DNA of 64,000 nucleotides from Phaeosaccion multiseriatum (Eukaryota > Ochrophyta, other classes). Positions within the stretch are counted from its first letter, which is position 1; each line of letters opens with the position of its first letter. This document shows, piece after piece, positions 23,764-32,304 of the stretch. The position numbers were made by a program, and so were the translations under genes. The notes beneath the pieces were generated by a model that searched no databases, was not told where the DNA came from, and saw nothing but the letters and a program-made list of their open reading frames with translations. The stretch lies in NCBI GenBank assembly GCA_965112735.1, contig OZ218965.1, positions 1,302,001 to 1,366,000 of the forward strand, read 5' to 3'.

Positions 23764-26700
23764 ACCTGCCTACTGCACCCCTTCCCGCCTCACACACGCA
23801 CGAACCCACCAGATCATATTCCGCCTGGCCCGGCTGCGCGAGCAGAAGCACGAGAAGCTCCGCTCTCGAGACCTTGTCCTGTCCGAGCAGGAGCGGAGCA
23901 AGCGGGCGGCGGTGGAGCGGTGGATGAGAGAGGCGGAGGCGTGCGGGGCAGATCGGGTCATGTACAGAGTGGGTGAGTGAGGGAGTGAGTGAGGGAGTGA
24001 GTGGGTGAGTGAGTGAGGGAGGGAGGGAGGGAGTGTGGGAGTGAGGAAGGGAGTGAGTGAGGGAGGGAGAGAGGGAGGGAGGGAGTGAGGGGGTGAGTGA
24101 GTGAGTGAGTGAGTGAGTGAGGGAGGGAGGGAGTGGGCGAGTGAGTGAGTGAGTGAGGGAGGGAGCGAGCGAGTGAGTGAGGGAGTGGGGGGTGAGGAAG
24201 GGAGTGAGTGAGTGAGTGAGGGAGGGAGGGAGGGAGGGAGGGAGGGTGGGAGTGAGTGACGGAGTGAGTGAGTGAGTGAGTGAGTGAGTGGGTGAGGGAG
24301 TGGGGAGTGAAGGAGGGAGTGGGGAGTGAGGGAGCGAGGGAGGGGGTAAGTGAGTGAGTGAGTGAAAGGGTGAGAGAAGAAAGTGAGTGAGTGCAGGAGA
24401 GGAGTGTGTGAGTGAGTGAGTGAGTGAGTGAGTGAGTGAGTGAGTGAGTGAGTGAGTGAGTGAGTGAGTGAGTGAGTGAGTGAGTGAGTGAGTGAGTGAG
24501 TGAGTGAGTGAGTGAGTGAGTGAGTGAGTGAGTGAGTGAGTGAGTGAGTGAGTGAGTGAGTGAGTGAGTGAGTGAGTGAGTGAGTGAGTGAGTGAGTGAG
24601 TGAGTGAGTGAGTGAGTGAGTGGATGAGTGGGTGGGTGGGTGTGAGTGAGTGGCGACTTGTACCTGCATGGACGTCTCACGGTACTTTACGTCGCTGTCA
24701 CTGTCACGAGCTGTCGCGGCGGTAGTCGCCACCGTGCGTCTTGTACCAACTTTCTGTCCCCCTCTCATCCACTGCCATCCACTGCCATCCACAGACACGT
24801 ACATCACTAAGAAGGGCATGAAGATGCTTGCCCTGTTCGACTCCTTCTCGCTTGATTCGGACAACACCCTCTCCAGGAGGGAGTTCGAGCTAGGCTTGGC
24901 CCTCATGGATGGGCTTGACCTCACAGATGACGACATCGCTCTGCTGCTGGACTTCGCAGGTAGGCAGGGGAGCAGAGGAGGGAGGGAAGGACGGGAGGAA
25001 GGGGAGAGAGAGGGAGGGAGAGAGAGAGCCCTGGACCAACGTACGTCACACATTGATGAGATTTCCTCTCCTCTCCTTCCATTCCTTCATGCATCCACTG
25101 CCATCCCCCCCCCCCTTCTCGGGCTCGCCTCGATGCTCAAGGTGGTGGCTTCCTCCATCGCCTTCTTCTCTCACTCCATCTCTCAATCCCTCCTTCCTTC
25201 CCTCCCTCCCTCCCCTTCCTCTCCCAGACCGCAACGGAGACGGTCAAGTGAACTCCGACGAATTTGTGTCGATGCTGAGGGACTTCCGCCGAATGCGATA
25301 CAAAGAACCTTCCTTCGGGCAGGGGCCGCTCACCGGCCTCTCAGACGGGCAACTCGAAGCAATCGTGGGCATGCTCCATCAACAACTAAGGCAGGGAGGG
25401 GCTCATACCGGCGAGAAGCACCAACAACAAGAGGAGGGCGCACCGGCTTCACCTGCATCGGAAGAGGGGACAGAAGCGGTGGGTGCTGTAAAGGACTCCA
25501 AGGACTCCAAGTCGATGACCGTGTCGCAGCTTTGCATGGCCCTGGAGGAGGTGGAGCGGCAGCATCGTGCCCGCCTGCTGGCAGAGGAAGGAGGCTCAGC
25601 AGGTTAGTGACCAGAGAGACGAACGACGAGGGACGAGGGACGAGGGCAGCGAAGGGAGGGAGAGGAGGGCGGGGGCGGGGGGCTGCAGACTGACTGCTGC
25701 ACGGCGAGTGGGACAACGCCCCGTCCTCGAGCCCCTCAGCAACTGAAAGACTGAATCGTCTTATCTCTGTCTGTGTATCCACCTCTCTCTCCTCTTCCTC
25801 CCTCTCTTTCTCTCTCTCTCTCTCCCTCCCTCTCTCTCTGCCTCTGCCCCTTCCCAGGCGGAGGGCGCGCCGGAGGCGTGGAGGCCCTGCTGAGCGTGGA
25901 CGAGAGGAAAGAGGGCGGCGCCGCGGCTGAGAAGAAGAAGAAGATGGAGCAGTGGCTCGCTAACTCCAAGTTCAACAGGTAGGGACGGCAGGGGTGAATG
26001 ACCACATTGTGCATTTCATGGGGGGGATCGGCCGTGTTGCGTTTGAGACAAAGGTGGCCTGTATGTATCACCAACTGCTATGCCGCTTCCATAGGGCATC
26101 CTCCCCCCAAGGATGCCCTCCGCTTGAGACATGCCATTGAGACTACCCACTAAGCCCACGCCCAAGCCCAAGCCCAAGCAAAACGCATCTGTCCCCTTCC
26201 ATTCGTTCCTTCCGTCCTTCCATTCCTTCCTTCCTTCCTTCCTTCCTTCCTTCCTTCCTTCCATCCATCCTCCACCCTTCCATTCCTTCCTTCCTTCCAT
26301 GCTTGCTTCCTTCCTTCCTTGCTTCCTTGCTTTCCTCCTTCCTTCCTTGCTTCCTTCATTCCTTCCTTGCTTCCTTCCTTCTTTCCTTCCATCCATCCTC
26401 CACCCTTCCTTTCTTCCTTCCTTCCTTCCTTCCTTCCTTCCTTCCTTCCTTCCTTCCTTGCTTGCTTCCATCCTCGACCCTTCCTTCCTCCCTTCCTTCC
26501 TTCCTTCCTTCCATCCATCCTCCACCCTTCCTTTCTTCCTTTCTTCCATCCTCCACCCTTCCTTCCTTCCTTCCTTCCTTCCTTCCTTCCCTCTTCCTCC
26601 TCCCCCCTGCCCTGCTCCCTCCCTGTGCTTGCCCCCTCCCCCCCTCCCCCCTGCCTGTCCCTTGTGCTCAACCGTGCGTGTGTGTGTGTGTGTGTATGTG

Positions 26701-26841
26701 CGTGTGTGTGTCTGTGTGTATGTGTGTGTGCGCATATGTGTGTGTGTATGTGTGGGGGGGGTGTGTGCGTGTGTGTGTGCGTGTGTGTATGTGTGCGTGT
26801 GTGTGTGCGTGTGTGTGTGTAAATGTGTGTGTGCGTGTGTG

Positions 26842-26872
<31 letters not shown>

Positions 26873-29015
26873 AAACGTGTGTGTGCGTGTGTGTGTGTGC
26901 GTGTGTACGCGTGTGTGTGTGCGTGCGTGTGTGTATGTGTGTGTGTGTGTGCGTGTGTGTGCGTGCGTGTGTGTGTGTGTGTGTAGGTCTGACCTTGACC
27001 GAGGCTCCACACTGCAGGAGCGACTGCCGGAGGAGGCCCGCCTTGCCCTCGAGATCAAGAAGAGGCTTCTCGCCAAGAAGAGGAGGGATGCAGGTGACAG
27101 AAGGCCGAGGCACCCTGAGAGAGAGGGGGGGGGGGGGGCAAGCCGGGCATATGCTTCAAGACTCGTTTGCTCGGCAACCTTACGTAACCTTACATAATAA
27201 CTGTACATAACCCTACACCGCATGCGTTCTGCTGCTTGCCTCTCTCATCCATTCATTGACCCGAACGGCACCGCACAACAGGAGAGCGTCACTGGGAGCA
27301 ATGGGTGGCGACCAAGAGTAAGGACCTCACCCTCAAGCGAAAGGAAGAGGAGGAGAGGAAGCGGAGGCAGGAGGAGGAGAAGAGGGAGAAGCTGCGCAGG
27401 ACCGAAGAGGGCAAAGAGGCCTTCGTGGCGTGGGTGGCCAAGAAGAAAAGGGTGAGTGAGGCTCATCCAACCCTCATCCTTCTCCTCCTCCTCCTCCTCC
27501 TCCTCCTTCTCTTCTTCCTCCTCCTCTCCCGTCCCCCCTTCTCCTCCTCCCTCCCCCTCCCCACTCCTCCCCCAAGAAGAAGAAGAACACACAGAGTCGG
27601 TGGGAGAGACGCACGACATGCTTTGTCTACTCTCTACTCTCTACTCTCCACTCTCCACTCTCTACTCGTATTCGAACATGTGAAGGGCCTCTATTGAAGG
27701 ATCTTGTCCCTGGGGCGGCCTGGCTGGAGGCCTCTAGACGCCCATGGAAGCATATGGAATCATATGGAAGCACATGGAAGCATATGGAAGCATATGGAAG
27801 TATATGGAAGCATATGGAAGCATATGGAAGCATATGGAAGCCTATGCTCCCTCCCTGCTGAGTGATGATTCCTTCCTACACTGCTCGTGCTCCTTGATCC
27901 CATCCTTCCTACCCCCTCCCCCCCCCCTCCTGCTCTTCTCCTCACATCTTGTCCCCTGCGCACTCACCCACCCCCCCACCCATCTACCCACCCCATCTGC
28001 CCACCCATCTGCCCACCCATCTGCCCACCCATCTGCCCACCCACCTACCCACCCATCTGCCCACCCATCTACCCACCCATCCACCCACCCATCTACCCAC
28101 CCATCTGCCTACTCAGGACGCGAAGGACGAGCGGCGGCGAGAGCGGGAGGCAGCAGCAGCGGAGGCGGCTCAGGTCGAAGCAGCTCAGCTCGCCACCGCC
28201 TCGAGGTGCAGCGTCAGCTCCAGTCATGCTGGTGATATGGGGGGCAACAGCGTCGACGGGGACGGCAGCGCTCCTTCTTCTCGCTTCCCAGTCATTTCGA
28301 GCGCCGAGGAGCGGCGGCGCGCGCAGCAGCAGGTCTCTCATGCGAAGAAGGCAAAGGTGGGGGTGCGGAGGGCAGGGACCAAGAGTAGCAAGCCACGAGC
28401 GATGAGGAAGGAAGAGCTCGAGTTCGCTCTTGCCAAAGTTGCGGTGAGCCCGTACCTGTGCTCGCCCGACAAGCCCTACAGCATGAGCGGGTTGAGGGCC
28501 TACAATAGACTCATGGCTAGCGCAGACGAGGAGGAGGGGGAGGGAGAGAAGGGGCCTCAGAGGGAGTCGATCTGGGCGAGAGTGGAGAGTGGGGGTGAGG
28601 AAGACGAGGAGGAAGGCGAGGAGGAAGGCGAAGAAAGCGAGGGTGAAGGGGAGGAGGGGAGCGGAGGGAGCGAAGCTGGACGTACGCCAGGCGGCAGGGA
28701 TGAACAAGAGGGGCAGAAGGCGAGTCAGCTGCGCCAACATCAGCAGCAGCCTTTGACGACACGGCAGCAACGGCGACTGCCCACGGGAAGGTCGAGAAAG
28801 AGTCCCTACGGAAGGACCGGAGGCCCGAGGGGGGCCGGGTCCGGAAAGGGTTCCGCCCCGTATCACGGGGGACGCGTGCTTCCCTCGGTACTTGTGGAGC
28901 AGGGAAGGATAGTCCGAGACCTGCTCGCCTCCGATGGAGGGGCCTTTGGCCACAGCGTGCAGAGCATTCGGGACAAGACCCGAGCGCAGACCACGCAAGG
29001 GAAGCGGAAACGGCG

Positions 29016-29053
<38 letters not shown>

Positions 29054-29613
29054 TGGTGATACAGCAGCTCTCGCTCCAGGCAGGCAGGGGGCTTGAGAAG
29101 GCGAAGAAGTCTGAGTCCGGCCTTGACGAGGGGCCGCAACCCGCAGGCGGGGCACGGCTGGAGCATGAAGAGGACGAGGACGAGGACGAGCAGCAAAGCT
29201 ACGCATCGGACGACGACTTTGTCTCAGCGCCTGCAGGGGCACACAGGGGGGCAGCCACGGACGGGGGGGCGAAGGGACAAGACCGAGACCAAGACAAGAA
29301 CGCAGATGGCGACGACAACGAAGATGACGATGACAACTCGCGGTACAGCGGAGACTTCGACGACGACGACGACCTCGGGGGCGGGGACGAGTTCAAAGTA
29401 CAGCAGGAGGAGGACATGCCCGCCTGGGGAGATGAGATGAAGGACCTGCCTCTCGATGACGCGTACAGCGAGGCAGCCTTCGAGGACGAAGAGGAGGAAG
29501 GCGAACAAGGAGGAGGGGGAGCGGGGAAGGAGCGGGGAGGGGACACCAACGGGACGTTAGCGCCGAGGTCGATCCACACGCCCCCACGCCCGGGGAAGGG
29601 CAAGGTGAGATGA
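16994..29613 (+). CDS. Large EF-hand / coiled-coil protein, 14 exons
   Basis: Exons: 16994-18397, 18670-18762, 19165-19614, 20214-21078, 21639-21730, 22760-22861, 23265-23438, 23813-23972, 24795-24959, 25228-25602, 25858-25978, 26987-27093, 27282-27451, 28117-29613. The joined frame is 1,924 residues. EF-hand loops are [12 protein letters not shown] (end of exon 1), [12 protein letters not shown] (exon 7), a divergent [12 protein letters not shown] (exon 9) and [12 protein letters not shown] (exon 10), so it binds Ca2+ through about four hands, two of them weak. Exon 4 carries an ETQGG tandem repeat. Exons 12-14 form Lys/Glu/Arg-rich coiled coil with a [13 protein letters not shown] motif like those of microtubule-associated coiled-coil proteins. 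The C-terminus is acidic. Function is unknown; a cytoskeletal or flagellar Ca2+ sensor is an inference. The final codons (AAG GTGAGA TGA) look like a splice donor, so a further exon is possible. Confidence 0.82.
19711..20212. repeat. Intron 3 arrays of the EF-hand gene: (TA)n, CCCCT and CCCCATA repeats
   Basis: A TA run with TAAT breaks (19711-19788) is followed by CCCCT pentamers (about 19990-20095) and a heptamer array of CCCCATA type (20100-20205) that runs up to the acceptor. The same heptamer type recurs at 63820-63900. Confidence 0.9.
20710..20845 (+). repeat. Coding 15-bp minisatellite (ETQGG repeat)
   Basis: About nine units of gagacccaggggggA type in exon 4 of the EF-hand gene, translating as repeated Gly-Gly-Glu-Thr-Gln. 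Length variation here would change only the number of pentapeptides. Confidence 0.9.
21080..21620. repeat. Intron 4 arrays: GGTGAGGGAGGAAGGA and CTCTCTCACT repeats
   Basis: Right after the donor a 16-bp unit ([18 protein letters not shown]) repeats four times (21079-21150), so the donor sequence itself is reiterated. A CT/CACT-rich tract (21380-21620) forms the pyrimidine tract before the acceptor. Confidence 0.85.
22200..22735 (-). repeat. Telomere-like (TCAGGG)n array in intron 5 of the EF-hand gene
   Basis: About 90 hexamers, CCCTGA on the plus strand and TCAGGG on the minus strand, with sparse CCCTGT, CCCTGG and CCCTTA variants. TCAGGG is a one-base variant of the widespread telomere repeat TTAGGG. 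Two shorter arrays of the same hexamer are at 45010-45130 and 52672-52930. Confidence 0.95.
23628..23762 (+). repeat. (CTG/CTA)n array in intron 7 of the EF-hand gene
   Basis: A trinucleotide run of CTG with CTA interruptions, ending as 13 uninterrupted CTG units about 50 bases before the acceptor. Confidence 0.9.
23973..24645 (+). repeat. (GAGT)n array in intron 8 of the EF-hand gene
   Basis: Begins directly at the GTGAGT splice donor and runs for 0.67 kb. The first half is mixed with GGGA; the second half is pure GAGT. It is the complement of the CACT arrays near the PPR genes. Confidence 0.93.
26190..26985 (+). repeat. (TTCC)n and (GT)n arrays in intron 11 of the EF-hand gene
   Basis: TTCC units with CATCCATCCTCCACCC interruptions (26190-26595), then a 0.3-kb GT tract with GC and AT breaks (26670-26985) that continues up to the AG acceptor at 26985-26986. 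Confidence 0.93.
27475..28112 (+). repeat. Intron 13 arrays: CTC, CATATGGAAG and CCACCCATCTGC repeats
   Basis: CTC-rich tract (27475-27550), a 10-bp unit catatggaag repeated about ten times (27748-27842), and a CCACCCATCTGC/TACC array (27965-28110) ending at the acceptor. Confidence 0.88.
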
Positions 29614-30531
29614 GAAGAGCGGGTCGAAACCGGCAAGCGATCGCTCGGCGGGGCAAGGGCTGCCAGTAGTCACGTCCACTCACTCACGCCAACAAACCTC
29701 TCCCTCCCTCCCTCTCTCGCTCCATCCTACGGCAGAAGCCACTTGGCTACTTGCAGCCCGAGCCCGCCAATCACTTACCCCCCCCCCTCCCTGCGCTCCC
29801 TCCTCCTTGTTTGCTGATCCTCGCTGATTCTCTCTCTTCTGTGCGACGTGGCTGTCTTTCTTTCTCTCTGTTCCTTCGCTTGTTGGGTGTACATCGTATG
29901 CGGCAACAGGAGGGACACCGCCCCACCACGGTGTCGGCGAGTCGAGCACAGTGACGACCTGGTCCAAGCCAAGCAGTTGGTGATATGGCAGGGTTGTGTA
30001 GAGCGATAGCACAAGCAAGCCGCAGCCACACTGCAACAGATAGTATCAAATCAAGTCAAGCGTCCCACTTTTGCTCCATCTAAAATAGGACTGGCACCCG
30101 TCCTACGTGCACTTTACTCCATCTCATATAGGGTGGTTCTCTTGAGAGAGAGGAGCCGGGCCTCCTGACACCAAGGGCACAGGCCTAAAGAAAAGACTTC
30201 ACTTCAAGTTGCGTAACCGTGTTGTGGTAGAAGCGTGGTTTACTTTACGCCCACGCACGCACGCGCGCACGCATACCTCGCCCAAAGTGAGAGTGTGTGT
30301 GACTGGTCGAGTGAGTGAAGAAGCGAGAGTGTGTGTGACTGGTCGAGTGAGTGAAGAAGCGAGAGTGTGTGTGACTGGTCGAGTGAGTGAAGAAGCGAGA
30401 GTGTGTGTGACTGGTCCAGTGAGTGAAGAAGCGAATGCGTGCGTAACCGGTGGAGTCAGTGAATACATGAGTGAGTGAGGGAGAGGAAGAGTGGGTGGTG
30501 AGCCTTTCATTCGGTCATCACCAGTGTTTCC
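29614..30531. other. Intergenic between the EF-hand gene and inverted PPR copy 3
   Basis: Tail-to-tail interval. A copy of the dispersed GTTGGTGATA motif is at about 29976. A minisatellite of ~35 bp (gagagtgtgtgtgactggtc, then gagtgagtgaagaagc) repeats about four times at 30287-30440. Bases 30440-30531 are GAGTG-rich, the inverted counterpart of the array behind the other PPR genes. No gene is supported, although a terminal exon of the EF-hand gene could start near 29736. Confidence 0.6.
30287..30440 (+). repeat. ~35-bp minisatellite
   Basis: Four tandem units containing tgtgtgtgactggtc and gagtgagtgaagaagc. The last unit diverges. Confidence 0.85.
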
Positions 30532-32304
30532 TCATATTACTTCGAACTTCACATGGCCCTCGTCGCTGTCCTGCCCCGTGGCGTGGAGTCCGAGCTCTTC
30601 GTTGAGGTACGCCAGCACCGCAGGCTTGAGCACGCTGACACCGTCCACGCTGCCGCGGCCTCGACCGGTGATGACGGTGATCCGGCCCTTCGCCTTCTCC
30701 ACTTGGAGGGCGTATCGAAGGGCGGCCTTGCCGGTCCACTCCGAGTGCCCGTGCAAATCCATGACCTTCCCTTCTTTACCCGTCTTCCAATGCGACAATA
30801 CACCGTTTGTGGCAGCCTCTGCATACAAGCCATCAGCCGAGCTCCACTGCTCGTGCAGGGACAGGACGTTGATAGCGGTGCTGTATGAGATTTCATCGGG
30901 TCGAAGCCCTTCCCTCCGCATCTCCTCGAGCAAGGCAAGCGCCTTCTCGTGCTCTCCTGCCTTGCCACAAGCCGTAATCGCAGAGTTGTATGTGACTTCA
31001 TCGGGTCGAAGCCCTTCCCTCCGCATCTCCTCGAGCAAGGCAAGCGCCTTCTCGTGCTCTCCTGCATTGCCACAAGCAGTAATCGCAGAGTTGTATGTGA
31101 CTTCATCGGGTCGAAGCCCTTCCCCCCGCATCTCCTCCAACAAGCCAAGCGCCTTCTCGTGCTCTCCTGCATTGCCACAGGCAGTGATCGCAGAGTTGTA
31201 TGAGATTTCATTGGGTCGAAGCCCTTCCCTCCGCATCTCCTCCAGCAAGTCAAGCGCCTTCTCGTGCTCTCCTGCGTTACCACAAGCAGTAATCGCAGAG
31301 CTGTACGAGATGACATCGGGTCGAAGCCCTTCCCTCCGCTTCTCCTCCAGCAAGGCAAGCGCCTTCTCGTGCTCTCCTGCCTTGCCACAAGCAGTGATCG
31401 CAGAGCTGTACGTAATGCCATCGGGTCGAAGCCCTTCGCTCCGCATCTCCTCCAGCAAATCAAGCGCCTTCTTGGGCTCTTCTGCATTGGCACACGCAGT
31501 AATCGCAGAGCTGTACGAGATGACATCGGGTCGAAGCCCTTCCCTCCGCATCTCCTTCAGCAAGTGAAGTGCCTTCTCGTGCTCTCCTGCATTGGCACAC
31601 GCAGTAATCGTAGAGCTGTACGAGATGACATCGGGTCGAAGCCCGTCCCTCCGCTTCTCCTCAAGCAAGTCAAGCGCCTTTTCGTGCTTTCCTGCCTTGC
31701 CAACAGCAGTAATTGCAGAGCTGTACGTGATATCATTGGGTCGAAGCCCTTCCCTCCGCATCTCCTCCAGCAAGTCAAGCGCCTTCTCGTGCTCTCCTGC
31801 ATTGCCACAAGCAGTAATCGCAGAGCTGTACGAGATGACATCGGGTCGAAGCCCTTCCCTCCGCATCTCCTCCAGCAAATCAAGCGCCTTCTCATGCTCT
31901 CCTGCATTGCCACAAGCAGCTATCGCAGAGCTGTACGAGATGACATTGGGTTGGAGACCGCTCGCCTTCATCTCCTCGAGTAGGGCAAGCGCACCCTTCC
32001 ATCGCCGAGCCTTACCCACTGCAGAAATGGCGGCGTTGAAGCAAATCACATTCATCCGAAGCCCCGCTGCTTTCGCCTCCTCAATCACTCTCGCCACCCC
32101 TCTCCAGTCCCGCATATTTCCAAGTCTCTGGATCTCCTTTGTCAACGCTATATGCTTCTGCCGCTCACTACTTCTGCCACCTGGTCCCTGCCGCGACCCT
32201 CCCGTATTCATGTTACCCCTGGTTCCAAGGAGGCGAAGCGAGCGTGTCGCCGATCGCCGCTTAGTATGCACTGGGGCTGTGAGGATGGAGTTCTGTTTCC
32301 CCAC
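30532..32304 (-). CDS. PPR-SMR protein, copy 3 (inverted, 11 repeats, damaged 5' end)
   Basis: Inverted paralogue of the genes at 7080 and 12391. It encodes 590 residues from the first usable ATG (MGKQNS), with 11 PPR repeats (about residues 83-467), a degenerate repeat and a full SMR domain (about 514-590) ending in a changed last codon. The ancestral start (MTGNNVAAF, at about 32416) is still present, but relative to copy 2 about 25 bp plus one base are missing at about 32376. That start therefore runs out of frame and meets a stop, so most of the targeting leader is lost. Repeats are more divergent than in copies 1 and 2 (CANAEEPKK, EEKRRDG). Position 35 is D or N throughout, never E. It may be functional from the internal ATG, or a decaying copy. 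Confidence 0.75.
   Translation of the reverse strand: MGKQNSILTAPVHTKRRSATRSLRLLGTRGNMNTGGSRQGPGGRSSERQKHIALTKEIQRLGNMRDWRGVARVIEEAKAAGLRMNVICFNAAISAVGKARRWKGALALLEEMKASGLQPNVISYSSAIAACGNAGEHEKALDLLEEMRREGLRPDVISYSSAITACGNAGEHEKALDLLEEMRREGLRPNDITYSSAITAVGKAGKHEKALDLLEEKRRDGLRPDVISYSSTITACANAGEHEKALHLLKEMRREGLRPDVISYSSAITACANAEEPKKALDLLEEMRSEGLRPDGITYSSAITACGKAGEHEKALALLEEKRREGLRPDVISYSSAITACGNAGEHEKALDLLEEMRREGLRPNEISYNSAITACGNAGEHEKALGLLEEMRGEGLRPDEVTYNSAITACGNAGEHEKALALLEEMRREGLRPDEVTYNSAITACGKAGEHEKALALLEEMRREGLRPDEISYSTAINVLSLHEQWSSADGLYAEAATNGVLSHWKTGKEGKVMDLHGHSEWTGKAALRYALQVEKAKGRITVITGRGRGSVDGVSVLKPAVLAYLNEELGLHATGQDSDEGHVKFEVI

Noticed and set aside
26016-27113. His/Lys/Gly-Arg-rich minus-strand frames over the GT and TTCC arrays
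   Set aside because: Microsatellite translation within intron 11 of the plus-strand EF-hand gene.
29736-29954. Extra terminal exon of the EF-hand gene starting AAGCCACTTGGCTAC
   Set aside because: It would follow an AAG|GTGAGA donor in frame, but the peptide is low-complexity and the alternative (stop at 29613) is simpler. Left open for transcript data.
30287-30440. Regularly spaced repeats that might be taken for a CRISPR array
   Set aside because: Units are contiguous with no unique spacers, and the context is eukaryotic.
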